Source of the DNA: Saprospiraceae bacterium
GTDB lineage: Bacteria; Bacteroidota; Bacteroidia; Chitinophagales; Saprospiraceae
Direction: 5' to 3'
NCBI GenBank assembly: GCA_019638455.1
Contig: JAHBTU010000003.1
Coordinates: 248,001 to 312,000, forward strand
Length of the DNA stretch: 64,000 nucleotides
The notes beneath the pieces were generated by a model. That model worked only from the letters and a program-made list of their open reading frames with translations, was not told the DNA's origin and did not search any database. Each line of letters opens with the position of its first letter. Within the stretch, counting starts at the first letter, position 1. Positions 16,624-27,268 of the stretch are shown here, piece after piece. The position numbers were made by a program, and so were the translations under genes.

Positions 16624-18831
16624 ATGGAAATCTTCTTGGAAGCCTATCATGAAGTAGCCTCGCTTAACCCGGAATCCTTGCCTTTGGATGAAAAAGACGA
16701 ATACTGGGGGATTTCTTTGAAGGATTTTTTTTCCACGCTCTATGTGGATGTAGGCACGGACAGCCATATCGTCAATGAGTTGCTCAGGACTCGAGAGCAA
16801 ATTATTTTTTTGGTGGGTCCAAGAGGCTCTGGTAAAACCACCACAGGCTTGAAAACCATCCTCGAACTGGAAAAGATGAAATATCTCACTCAATGGATTC
16901 CTGTGTCGATACATGAAGCCAACAGGTATTTGGATGACCGAACCGAATTGCAGAATTTTTTCAGAGAGCGCATCGCAAATTTCTTGCTCAATAAAATACT
17001 GACATCTCAAGATGAAACGCCCGTCTCGCCCATAAGTCAACTGACAGCTTTTTTTCTCTGCACAGACCTCCCCGAGCTTCAACGCCCCTTGACTTTCAAT
17101 GAAGATTTTGTATTGCTTAGGGAGAGGCTCGAAGAATTGTTGATAAGGCCTAAGATAGGCTTTCAGCAGACAATAAACGACTTGGCGAAGCCGGAAAATG
17201 CTTTTAATAGTGCTTTAAGAGAGTTGCAAAGAGAAATTCTTCAAAAAGTTCAGCTTCGACACTTGTGCTTTGCCGCCAAGTTTTTCTTGGATATTCGGGA
17301 CGTAGTGGTTTGGATTGATAACATTGATGTTTTTAGTCAACAAGACCAAGTCAAGCTGGTTGATGCCATATTTCCCATCGCCCGAAGCGCGCCCGAACGC
17401 TTGCGCTTCGTAGTGGCAGCCCGCGAAGAAAATGTCTTGCACTTCGATCATTTTTATGACGTTAATGGTGCTGTCCGAAAAACGACTGTGTACATGACCG
17501 ATGACCGAAATGGAGAATCATTGCCGGGCATGAATATGCCCCATCTGGACAGTGATAAATTTTCGGAAGTTGTTAAGTTACGCCTGAATTTTGCCCGTGA
17601 ATTTCAGAAACACATCGAAAACAGGGTGAGGGATTTATCTGCAAGCGAATCAGAAGCGGACAAGAGACAATCGAAGACGTTAGAAGAAAAATTCTTGCCC
17701 GTCATCACTGATATTCGGAGAAGATACTCAGAAGTGCTTTCTGAAAAAGTCTTGAGAGCCTTCAGGGGCGAAAAAATACTTCACTTGTTCAACAACAACA
17801 TTCGCTCGTTGCTACCCCTTCACAGCGACTTTATGTCACATTTGATTGGAATCGGCTACGACAGAAACAATGTCCCCATTGCCTTTGACTACGATGATTC
17901 GTTCGTAAAAACACAGTTACTTTACTGGCTTTGCACGGTCAGGGGCGAAGCAGCCAACGAATTCCGGCATTTCAACATCGTGCGACATTCGCGCAATCTG
18001 CTTTTGCAGTCTTCCGGCAAACATCCTACCATAGCATGTTTTCTCCCTTTCCTGACGCTCTCATGTGTATGGAGTCTTTGCCTCCGCAACAGAATTAATT
18101 CCGGCGACATTTTCCAGATTCCCACTATTCGGGAAGTCATCGAATGCCTCAGCAAACTTGAATGTTTCAATGAGAATGAAGTCAAAACCGCTATCATTAA
18201 CCTGTACAACCCTTCCGAAGGTGGATATACCATGTTTTTAGCTATCGAATCGAGAGACCGTCTTACTGACATCAACCAACTAAAAAACGAGCATCGCATC
18301 CGCATCACCTACAAGGGCCGTGCTGCCATAGCTTCCTTGTGCAATTCTTTCGCTTTCCTCTACGCCATGCAATCCATAGCTGACAACAAGGCCCAAGTTC
18401 AGCGTAGCCTTGAGGAAACAAAACTTAACTACTATTTTAACCAACTTTTGCCCGAGCTGAAAAAAATTGGCCGCATCCATCTGAACTCTCTTATTCAAAT
18501 TAGAAGAAGACCTGCATACCTTGACAAAGCCAATTGGCTCGACCTATACCTCGACGACTTTGGAGTCCCGTTAGAAAGCGACTATTCCCGAACTATGCGT
18601 GCCAGCAAAGGCTATGGAACTTCGCCCAGAAAAGTGTTGTATTTCGATTCTCTAATTCACTCTCTCGAACCCTACACCAGAGAAAGCCGAGAAAAAACAG
18701 TGAAACAAATGCGATCGGGTCAATTGGAAAGGACAATTAAAAACCTTATAGACGATTATTCCAAAACCCTCAACAAAATCGAAAAAGGCGAAATCACCGA
18801 AATTGACGACTTCGACTTCGGCAAAAGTTAA
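16624..18831 (+). CDS. Large P-loop NTPase partnered with the AbiC-like protein
   Basis: A 735-residue protein with a single P-loop NTPase module: Walker A GPRGSGKT (residues 65-72), Walker B VVVWIDNID (227-235), then RLRFVVAAREEN, a sensor-1-like strand. The rest is helical (NDLAKPENAF, RVRDLSASESEADKRQSK, a Leu-rich region around NIRSLLPLHSDFM) with a winged-helix-like stretch near the C-terminus. This resembles STAND/AAA-type sensor ATPases of bacterial conflict systems, but I cannot name a family. The start MEIFLEAYHEV was chosen because it lies just after the AbiC-like stop; the frame runs 26 codons further upstream inside that gene. It has low GC like its partner. The role is inferred: a sensor or switch controlling the membrane effector. 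Confidence 0.7.
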   Translation: MEIFLEAYHEVASLNPESLPLDEKDEYWGISLKDFFSTLYVDVGTDSHIVNELLRTREQIIFLVGPRGSGKTTTGLKTILELEKMKYLTQWIPVSIHEANRYLDDRTELQNFFRERIANFLLNKILTSQDETPVSPISQLTAFFLCTDLPELQRPLTFNEDFVLLRERLEELLIRPKIGFQQTINDLAKPENAFNSALRELQREILQKVQLRHLCFAAKFFLDIRDVVVWIDNIDVFSQQDQVKLVDAIFPIARSAPERLRFVVAAREENVLHFDHFYDVNGAVRKTTVYMTDDRNGESLPGMNMPHLDSDKFSEVVKLRLNFAREFQKHIENRVRDLSASESEADKRQSKTLEEKFLPVITDIRRRYSEVLSEKVLRAFRGEKILHLFNNNIRSLLPLHSDFMSHLIGIGYDRNNVPIAFDYDDSFVKTQLLYWLCTVRGEAANEFRHFNIVRHSRNLLLQSSGKHPTIACFLPFLTLSCVWSLCLRNRINSGDIFQIPTIREVIECLSKLECFNENEVKTAIINLYNPSEGGYTMFLAIESRDRLTDINQLKNEHRIRITYKGRAAIASLCNSFAFLYAMQSIADNKAQVQRSLEETKLNYYFNQLLPELKKIGRIHLNSLIQIRRRPAYLDKANWLDLYLDDFGVPLESDYSRTMRASKGYGTSPRKVLYFDSLIHSLEPYTRESREKTVKQMRSGQLERTIKNLIDDYSKTLNKIEKGEITEIDDFDFGKS

Positions 18832-18876
18832 TTCTTCCTTTGCTGCTGTTGCTACCTGAGAAGCGCCATTTCACCC

Positions 18877-18884
18877 TACCTTTG
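18877..18884 (+). promoter_or_regulatory. TACCTTTG -7 element upstream of ffh
   Basis: The octamer TACCTTTG matches the Bacteroidota -7 consensus and lies 66 bp before the ffh start. An upstream TTG exists (18849-18851), but its 25-nt spacing is longer than the usual 19-22, so the -33 part is uncertain. Confidence 0.5.
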
Positions 18885-18949
18885 CGCCCACAAATTCGTG
18901 TGCCGAATGCCGCGCACCGTTCATCCGTACCGTCCACCGCAAAAAAAAT

Positions 18950-20302
18950 ATGTTTGAAAGTTTAAGCGACCGCATGGATGCTGCCTTCAAAGTCTTAAAG
19001 GGCAGCCACCGTATCACCGAGCTCAACGTTGCAGAAAGCATCAAGGAAATCCGCCGCGCCCTTGTCGCGGCTGACGTGAACTATAAAATTGCCAAGGAAT
19101 TCACCGACAAGGTGAAGGACAAGGCGTTGGGCACAGAGAACGTGCTTAAAAACGTGAACCCCGGCCAGTTGATGGTCAAAATCGTGATGGACGAACTGGC
19201 CGAACTCATGGGAGGGCAGTCCGTCGGCATCAACGTGAAAGGCAATCCCGGCATCGTGTTGGTGGCGGGTTTGCAGGGCTCGGGTAAAACGACTTTCAGC
19301 GGCAAACTCGCCAAATACCTGAAAGAGCAACGCAAAATGAACCCCCTGCTCGTGGCCTGCGACGTGTATCGCCCGGCGGCCATTGACCAGTTGACTGTGT
19401 TGGGCGATAGCATCAAAGTGGCGGTGTTCAAGGAAATAGAGAACAAAAACCCCATCGAGATTGCCAAGAACGCAGTGGCCTACGCCAAGGCCAACAGCCA
19501 CAACGTCATCATCGTGGACACCGCTGGCCGCCTTGCGGTGGACGAGGCGATGATGAACGAAGTGACGGCACTCAAGGAGGCGCTGAACCCCACCGAAACC
19601 CTCTTCGTGGTGGACTCGATGACGGGCCAGGACGCGGTGAACACCGCCGAAGCCTTCAATCGGCGCATCAATTTTGACGGTGTGGTGCTGACCAAACTCG
19701 ACGGCGACACACGGGGCGGGGCGGCATTGAGCATCAAATACACCGTCGGCAAGCCCATCAAGTTTGTATCGGAAGGCGAAAAATTGGACGCGCTCGATGT
19801 GTTCTATCCCGACCGCATGGCGCAACGCATCCTCGGCATGGGCGACATCGTGTCGCTGGTGGAAAAGGCCGAGCGCGAGTTCGACGAGGAAGAAGCCAAA
19901 CGCCTTGAAAAAAGGATGAAGCAGAACAAGTTCGACTTCAACGATTTTCTCGGCCAAATGCAGATGATAAAGAAAATGGGCGACCTCAAATCGCTCATCG
20001 GCATGATACCGGGCGTGGGCAAGGCGCTCAAAGACGCGCCCATTGACGACAAGGCGCTGGTGCGGGTGGAAGCCATCATCCAAAGCATGACCCCAAAAGA
20101 ACGCGCCAACCCCGACCTTCTCAACATTTCCCGCAAGAAACGCATCGCTCGCGGCTGCGGCCAGACGCTGGAACAAATCAACCTGTTCGTCAAGAATTTT
20201 GAGCAAATGCGCAAGATGATGCACCAAATGGCCAACTCGCCTATGGGCAAAATGGGTATGCCGCCCGGTATGGGTATGCCGCAAAAGGGCGGGTTCAGGT
20301 GA
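18950..20302 (+). CDS. ffh: Signal recognition particle protein (SRP54 homologue)
   Basis: A 450-residue SRP GTPase that binds signal peptides of nascent membrane proteins and hands ribosomes to FtsY at the inner membrane. It has the N domain (MFESLSDRMDAAFKVLKG), the G domain with GLQGSGKTT (G1), DVYRPAAIDQL, DTAGRLAVDE (G3) and TKLDGDTRGGAAL (G4), and a methionine-rich M domain ending QMRKMMHQMANSPMGKMGMPPGMG, which binds 4.5S RNA and signal sequences. The length is normal. A promoter-like TACCTTTG precedes it and a strong terminator follows, so it is probably a single-gene unit. Confidence 0.97.
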   Translation: MFESLSDRMDAAFKVLKGSHRITELNVAESIKEIRRALVAADVNYKIAKEFTDKVKDKALGTENVLKNVNPGQLMVKIVMDELAELMGGQSVGINVKGNPGIVLVAGLQGSGKTTFSGKLAKYLKEQRKMNPLLVACDVYRPAAIDQLTVLGDSIKVAVFKEIENKNPIEIAKNAVAYAKANSHNVIIVDTAGRLAVDEAMMNEVTALKEALNPTETLFVVDSMTGQDAVNTAEAFNRRINFDGVVLTKLDGDTRGGAALSIKYTVGKPIKFVSEGEKLDALDVFYPDRMAQRILGMGDIVSLVEKAEREFDEEEAKRLEKRMKQNKFDFNDFLGQMQMIKKMGDLKSLIGMIPGVGKALKDAPIDDKALVRVEAIIQSMTPKERANPDLLNISRKKRIARGCGQTLEQINLFVKNFEQMRKMMHQMANSPMGKMGMPPGMGMPQKGGFR

Positions 20303-20354
20303 TGAGCCGTTGCCTGTGTTTTTGAGGTACTTGGTGTGTGGGGGGGCACATGAT

Positions 20355-20400
20355 AGCAGCCCGGCGATTGCGGAGAATCGCCGGGCTGCTGTGTTTTTTG
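20355..20400 (+). terminator. Rho-independent terminator after ffh
   Basis: A perfect 15-bp stem AGCAGCCCGGCGATT (20355-20369), loop GCGGAG, AATCGCCGGGCTGCT (20376-20390), followed by GTGTTTTTTG. It lies 52 bp after the ffh stop. Confidence 0.92.
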
Positions 20401-20496
20401 AAAAATCAATGTTCGGTAGTATGCGAAAGACATCTTTTTGACCCAACTATATGTGCCTTGTCGCCAGTCTTTCTTCAAAACAAAATTTCCGTTGCA

Positions 20497-21234
20497 ATGA
20501 AACAGCTCTACCTCCTACCGCTGCTCTTGCTTCCCACCGTTGCGCTGTTCGCGCAGGAAAAATTCGAGTTGGGCTTTGCCGTGAAGGCGGGGACATTTAC
20601 CATGCCGCATGAAAAGAAGGAAACGATAGGATTGGCTTATGACTACCCGGTAGGCTTTTCCAGTTCCTATGGAGTTTTCGTTTCAAGGCGGTTGGGAGGA
20701 CACTTTAGGCTCTCGCTGGATTTGCTATACAATTTTTCAAGGTATGAAGAAAGAAGAAATGGAGCCGAGCCCTTTTCGTCATTTTTACCCGCCACCACAA
20801 CAATGACAAGAAATATCAACGCGCAAAGCCTGATTACGCCGCTGCAAATTCTGTTTTCACCAAAGAGAAACGGGAAGTGGGTACTGAATGCCGGCGCAGC
20901 ATTGAATGTCGTATTGGGTTCGGAAATGACGACCCGAATGGAAAGTGATTCCCAAAATCCTGTGACCCAGTGGCAAAGTGACCCGGTGAGGAGATACGGT
21001 GAAAGCACACTTTTACAGGCTTTTTTGATCGCGGGCTTGCATTATAGGATGGAACAAAGGACCGCTATCGGTTTAGAATTTACGGGACTATTGCGCCGCG
21101 AACAGCTGACTTATTGGAATTGGTCTGCCCCACCGATGGCTATCATTGCATGCGACTGCATTAATCCCTACAACGGTACTCCCTTTTGGATGCAAAGCCT
21201 CGCCATTTCCCTCCGCCACAACATTTTGCGATAG
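20497..21234 (+). CDS. Outer-membrane beta-barrel protein
   Basis: A 245-residue protein with signal peptide MKQLYLLPLLLLPTVALFAQ and alternating hydrophobic/aromatic strands (FELGFAVKAG, YGVFVSRRL, FRLSLDLLYNFS, LQAFLIAGLHYR, TAIGLEFTGLL), ending in an aromatic/hydrophobic strand LAISLRHNILR, as in small Bacteroidota OMP barrels (PorT-like). No enzyme motif is seen. The ATG 20497 was chosen because it opens the signal peptide; the frame extends upstream through the ffh terminator. It converges with the minus-strand LysM gene, only 6 bp between stops. Confidence 0.72.
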   Translation: MKQLYLLPLLLLPTVALFAQEKFELGFAVKAGTFTMPHEKKETIGLAYDYPVGFSSSYGVFVSRRLGGHFRLSLDLLYNFSRYEERRNGAEPFSSFLPATTTMTRNINAQSLITPLQILFSPKRNGKWVLNAGAALNVVLGSEMTTRMESDSQNPVTQWQSDPVRRYGESTLLQAFLIAGLHYRMEQRTAIGLEFTGLLRREQLTYWNWSAPPMAIIACDCINPYNGTPFWMQSLAISLRHNILR

Positions 21235-21240
21235 AACGAC

Positions 21241-22620
21241 TCACGCAAAACTCAATCCTGCGTTCACCACGCCCATCACTCGGTCGCGCACGCGCTGGTC
21301 GGAGGTGGTGGATGCGATGGTGTCGAACACTTGACGCTGGTTGATTTGGCGGAGCTCGTTGAGGGAGTTGAGGCGGTATTGGGTCGCCACCCGCGACATG
21401 GCTTCCGCCACGGTGCGGCTCATGCCTCCGTTGCCTTGGTTGATGGCCAAGGCTATGACGATGGTCATGGCGGCCTCAGAGTTGAGGATGTCGCTCAATC
21501 GCGGGACGACGATATTGATGCCGCCCACATTCAGGTTGAGCTGGTGGTTGAGCGCGGGCTGCACATAGAGCTCGTTGGCCATGCGCAATTGCTCGCGCAC
21601 GAGCGACGGCTCAAAACCTGCCTGCACAAAGGCTCCATAGAGCGGCACGTTACGTTGGATGTAGAGCCAAGCCTCGTCGCCGCTGCGCTTCGTGCCACTC
21701 TCGTCGAGCACCGTGACGACGGCGTTTCGGCCAAAACCTTCCGTGTCAATGCCCACGCGCTGAAAGATGTTTTGAAATGCGAGCGACGCGTTGGCTTTCA
21801 TGCTGGCGAGGAGGTGGTTGAGGCTGGAGCCGACCGCTGCCGCTGCCGCAAATTGGATGAATCCATAGGAAAATATCGCCTTGTCGTAGCTGTTGATGGC
21901 ATCGAAACTGCCCTCGTGCGTGGAGACGTATTGCAGTGCTCTTGCTTGCGCGAGCGTCAGCCCGACTTCCTGTATGGTGGCCACGCTCAATTCGATGTGC
22001 GACTGCCCTGCATACATGATGCCGTGCGGGTAAACCATGTGGATGGATATGGTGAGGTTGTCGCGCATGCTGGCTACCACTTGGCGTCCATTGGATAAGG
22101 GCACTGTGAGGAAGTATCGGCGAAATCCGGCTTCTTGGCGGGTCTCCACCCTGTATTGCTGCCGGGCGCTCAGGTAGTTGCCGCCCGTTTGGACGGGTGG
22201 TGTTGGCGTGGTCGGTATGGTGGGCGTAGGCGTGGTGGGCGTGGTGGAGCCTTGTCCTCTCACGAGCAGTATCTGCCCGATGTTTAGGCTGGTGGTGCGG
22301 AGGCTATTGATGCGCATCAGCTCGTCAACGCTCATGTTGAATCTTCGGGCGATGGCGAAGAGCGTGTCGCCTGCGACGACTCTGTATTGCTGAGTGCCGC
22401 TGGTGCTGGCGACGGGTGTTGTGGTTGGCGGGGTGGGTGTGACGGGCGGCGGGGGTGTCGTGGGGGCGCTTTGTGCCCTGACCCTCAGCACTTGACCGAC
22501 GCTGATGTTGTCGGATTTGAGTCCGTTGAGGGCTCTTAGTTGTTCGACGGTGAGGCCGAATTTTCTGGCGATACCGAATAGGGTGTCGCCTCTGGCTACT
22601 TGGTAAGTATTGACTGACAT
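21241..22620 (-). CDS. Double-LysM protein with a lysozyme-like C-terminal domain
   Basis: A 459-residue protein. LysM 1 (YQVARGDTLFGIARKFGL, residues ~5-48) and LysM 2 (YRVVAGDTLFAIARRFNM, ~79-122) are joined by Pro/Thr linkers. The C-terminal ~300 residues contain THEGSFDAINSYDKAIFSYGFIQFA, which reads like the catalytic cleft of a lysozyme/chitosanase-like fold (a Glu, then an S/T-Y-G-F-I-Q-F segment). There is no signal peptide: the protein starts MSVNTYQVARGD and enters LysM at once, so export would need a non-Sec route such as lysis or a contractile injection system, or the protein stays inside. It lies 7 bp downstream of holA on the same strand, so it is probably in that operon. Confidence 0.75.
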   Translation of the reverse strand: MSVNTYQVARGDTLFGIARKFGLTVEQLRALNGLKSDNISVGQVLRVRAQSAPTTPPPPVTPTPPTTTPVASTSGTQQYRVVAGDTLFAIARRFNMSVDELMRINSLRTTSLNIGQILLVRGQGSTTPTTPTPTIPTTPTPPVQTGGNYLSARQQYRVETRQEAGFRRYFLTVPLSNGRQVVASMRDNLTISIHMVYPHGIMYAGQSHIELSVATIQEVGLTLAQARALQYVSTHEGSFDAINSYDKAIFSYGFIQFAAAAAVGSSLNHLLASMKANASLAFQNIFQRVGIDTEGFGRNAVVTVLDESGTKRSGDEAWLYIQRNVPLYGAFVQAGFEPSLVREQLRMANELYVQPALNHQLNLNVGGINIVVPRLSDILNSEAAMTIVIALAINQGNGGMSRTVAEAMSRVATQYRLNSLNELRQINQRQVFDTIASTTSDQRVRDRVMGVVNAGLSFA

Positions 22621-22627
22621 CCGATTT

Positions 22628-23638
22628 TCAATTTAGAATTTTCCAAAACAGCTCTTTCATCAACTCTGCTTCGTCGGTGTTTGTTGTGTCGGTGTCCACG
22701 CCTTTTGAGCGCAGGTCGTATTCTTTCAACAAAGCAATCACGCGGATGGTTTGCGGGAGGGAGTAGTTGTTGGCGGCGATTTTGTATTCTTTCAAAAACC
22801 AGTCGGAGCGCAGGTCGAGTGCTTTTAGCAATTCCGCATCGGGGCTTCCTTTGAGTGCGTGAAGCATATAGACTTTGGAGAAGTAGGCGAAGAGGCTGCT
22901 GATGGTGACGATGAGCGAGTTTTTGCGGATGTTGGCGGCGAAGTATTCGCGGATGCGGGCGATTTTAGGGAGGTCGCGCACGGCAAAGGCTTTTTGCAGC
23001 TCGAACACGTTGTAGTCCTTGCTGATGCCGACAAATTCCTGAATATGGGCGGGGCTGATGGCGGTTTCGGCGGGGAGGTTGAGGGAGAGTTTGTCGAGTT
23101 CGTTGGCGATTTTGGCGAGGTCGGTGCCGAGGTATTCGGCGAGCAAGGCTGCGGCTTGTGGTTCTATGGGGCGTTTTTGGCTTTTGCAGTAACCCGCAAT
23201 CCACTCCGGCACTTGGTTGTCGTAGAGTTTTTTGCTTTCAAAGAGCACGACGTTTTTTCCCTGCAAGGCTTTGCCGAATTTGGTGCGCAAATCTGCTTTT
23301 TTGTGTTTATGGCATGCCACGAACACCGTGCTCTGCATGGGGTTTTCAAAATAGCTGGTCAGTTCGGTGAGGCTTTTCATTTCTTGGGCTTCGCGCAGCA
23401 CGACGACTTGCCGCTCGCTCATCATGGGGTAGCGGCGCAGCGCGTCGAGCAGGGCGAGGTGGTCGGTGTCTTTGCCGTAGAGGATGGTCTGGTTGAAGGT
23501 TTTTTCGGCTTCGGGCAAGGCGTTGGCCTCTATTGCCTCGGCGATTTGGTCTATGAAAAATGGCTCTTCCCCATGCAGGAAGTAGATGGGGCGGAATTGT
23601 CGGGCCTTGATGTCGCGGAGGATTTCGTCGAAAGTCAT
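22628..23638 (-). CDS. holA: DNA polymerase III subunit delta
   Basis: A 336-residue clamp-loader subunit that opens the beta clamp. The N-terminus MTFDEILRDIKARQFRPIYFLHGEEPFF matches the HolA start (the strand PIYFLHGEE replaces the P-loop of related AAA proteins); then LLDALRRYPMMSERQVVVLREAQ, TVFVACHK and a helical collar domain with LAEYLGTDLAKIANELDKL and RIREYFAAN. The ATG at 23638 was preferred to 23656, since the six extra residues lack family support. It belongs to a minus-strand group: EAD11-like gene, unknown small gene, holA, LysM protein. Confidence 0.92.
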   Translation of the reverse strand: MTFDEILRDIKARQFRPIYFLHGEEPFFIDQIAEAIEANALPEAEKTFNQTILYGKDTDHLALLDALRRYPMMSERQVVVLREAQEMKSLTELTSYFENPMQSTVFVACHKHKKADLRTKFGKALQGKNVVLFESKKLYDNQVPEWIAGYCKSQKRPIEPQAAALLAEYLGTDLAKIANELDKLSLNLPAETAISPAHIQEFVGISKDYNVFELQKAFAVRDLPKIARIREYFAANIRKNSLIVTISSLFAYFSKVYMLHALKGSPDAELLKALDLRSDWFLKEYKIAANNYSLPQTIRVIALLKEYDLRSKGVDTDTTNTDEAELMKELFWKILN

Positions 23639-23652
23639 GGTGGGGAAATTTT

Positions 23653-24009
23653 TCAACGGAGATGTTCTCGCTGAAGACCGTTTGCCAAATAAATAATGGC
23701 TGTGTCAATTTTTGCGTACTCCTGTTCTGTTTCGTGAAAATCTGAATTTTGCTTGAGCTTCTGACCCAAGTAATTTAGAGCCTTGTCCAAGCCGGTGGAA
23801 AGCAACGCTTTAACTTCAAGAATCGCAGTTTGAAGGATTTTATCTTCGGGTTGGGCAGGTGCTGGAATCGGTAGCGAAGCCATTTCCGAAAATTCTAGGG
23901 AGAGGCGCAATGCTTCTTCTTTGGCCAAGACATCCTTGAAACTCTCGTACAGCTGCGCTGCCTTTTCGGGAGGTAATTCGATAACAATTTTTACAGGCTT
24001 GTTTTCCAT
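23653..24009 (-). CDS. Unknown small protein between the EAD11-like gene and holA
   Basis: A 118-residue soluble protein starting MENKPVKIVIELPPEKAAQLYESF. It has an N-terminal beta strand (VKIVIELP), a charged helix (AAQLYESFKDVLAKEEALRLSLEF), a Pro-rich linker (PIPAPAQPED) and a helical C-terminal half. I do not recognise the family. The start at 24007-24009 lies 4 bp past the stop of the preceding gene, indicating coupled translation; an ATG four codons upstream would overlap that gene by 8 bp. The tight coupling suggests it works with the EAD11-like protein. Confidence 0.6.
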   Translation of the reverse strand: MENKPVKIVIELPPEKAAQLYESFKDVLAKEEALRLSLEFSEMASLPIPAPAQPEDKILQTAILEVKALLSTGLDKALNYLGQKLKQNSDFHETEQEYAKIDTAIIYLANGLQREHLR

Positions 24010-24013
24010 CCAA

Positions 24014-24370
24014 TCAAGCAAATAAGGTTTGCAACCAGTCGGTCACTTGCTTTTCGACGGGGCCTCTCACCTTTACTTCCACATCAAGTTTTTCATGCTT
24101 CAATTGAATGGCCAACTCATTTGATATTTGCAAAAGCCTTTGCCTTATACGGCTTTTTTGCACAGACGAGAAGTCTTCGTCAATAGTGCCTGCCATGATG
24201 TAGATTTCTAAATCATAGTATCTGGAAGCGATTTCATCCAACTCCTCCTTTGTCTTTGTTATCCCGAAGGAATCAGCAACGAGGCGAAGTGTCTTCACGG
24301 CTTTGCTGATATTGCCTTCGGCGATAAAGCCGCGAGATTGTTCGATAAGATATCTTGCTTCTACTTGCAT
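24014..24370 (-). CDS. Small protein with an effector-associated domain 11-like (EAD11) region
   Basis: A 118-residue helical protein. Residues 5-50 (ARYLIEQSRGFIAEGNISKA, then LRLVADSFGI) form a helical hairpin. It is followed by EIASRYYDLEIYIMAGTIDEDFS and KSRIRQRLLQISNEL, the pattern of the EAD11 adaptor domain (a helix ending SRxxxLE, a GTIxxEE turn, then a NRIRxALLxLIDEL helix). EADs are known as adaptors linking sensors and effectors (caspase-like, TIR, STAND ATPase) in bacterial conflict systems. Here no effector is fused and none is adjacent, apart from an unknown small gene. The C-terminal ~35 residues (LDVEVKVRGPVEKQVTDWLQ) are unassigned. The family call is by pattern only. Confidence 0.55.
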   Translation of the reverse strand: MQVEARYLIEQSRGFIAEGNISKAVKTLRLVADSFGITKTKEELDEIASRYYDLEIYIMAGTIDEDFSSVQKSRIRQRLLQISNELAIQLKHEKLDVEVKVRGPVEKQVTDWLQTLFA

Positions 24371-24468
24371 GATTGATGGTTGTTGACCTGCGATTGGACA
24401 AAAGTAAGCAGAAAACTTGTAGATTGTTCAACGGGCTTCAAATTTTGCGACTCCAATCAACATCTCCG

Positions 24469-27033
<2,565 letters not shown>

Positions 27034-27043
27034 AATTTAAATC

Positions 27044-27103
27044 GTCATTGAGGGGTCATTGAGGGTCATTAGAGTCATTAGAGGGTCAATGACCTTCAAT
27101 GAC
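27044..27103. repeat. Clustered short repeats GTCATT(G/A) with an inverted copy
   Basis: GTCATTG, GGTCATTGA, GGTCATTAGA and GTCATTAGA are followed by their inversions GGTCAATGACC and TTCAATGAC. It lies directly between the divergent starts of topA (27033) and the Septu ATPase gene (27269), so it may be an operator or simply slipped sequence. Confidence 0.5.
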
Positions 27104-27268
27104 TATAATAGTCCTAACGCCCTCTCCAATCAGGCGGCAAAAGTAATGGGATTTTGCAGTTTGAACGAAAATGCCCAAAGTCTTAGGCTTCGAAGGAAGG
27201 TTGTGGGGGGTAATTGTCAGTTTTTCCTGAAATTTGCTCGGTATTTTACCTTTTTTAAAATCAGTGTT

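Noticed and set aside
18995..20446. A 483-codon minus-strand reading frame opposite ffh
   Set aside because: It is fully antisense to a clear SRP54 gene, is His/Phe-rich in the way expected from reversed codons, and matches no family.
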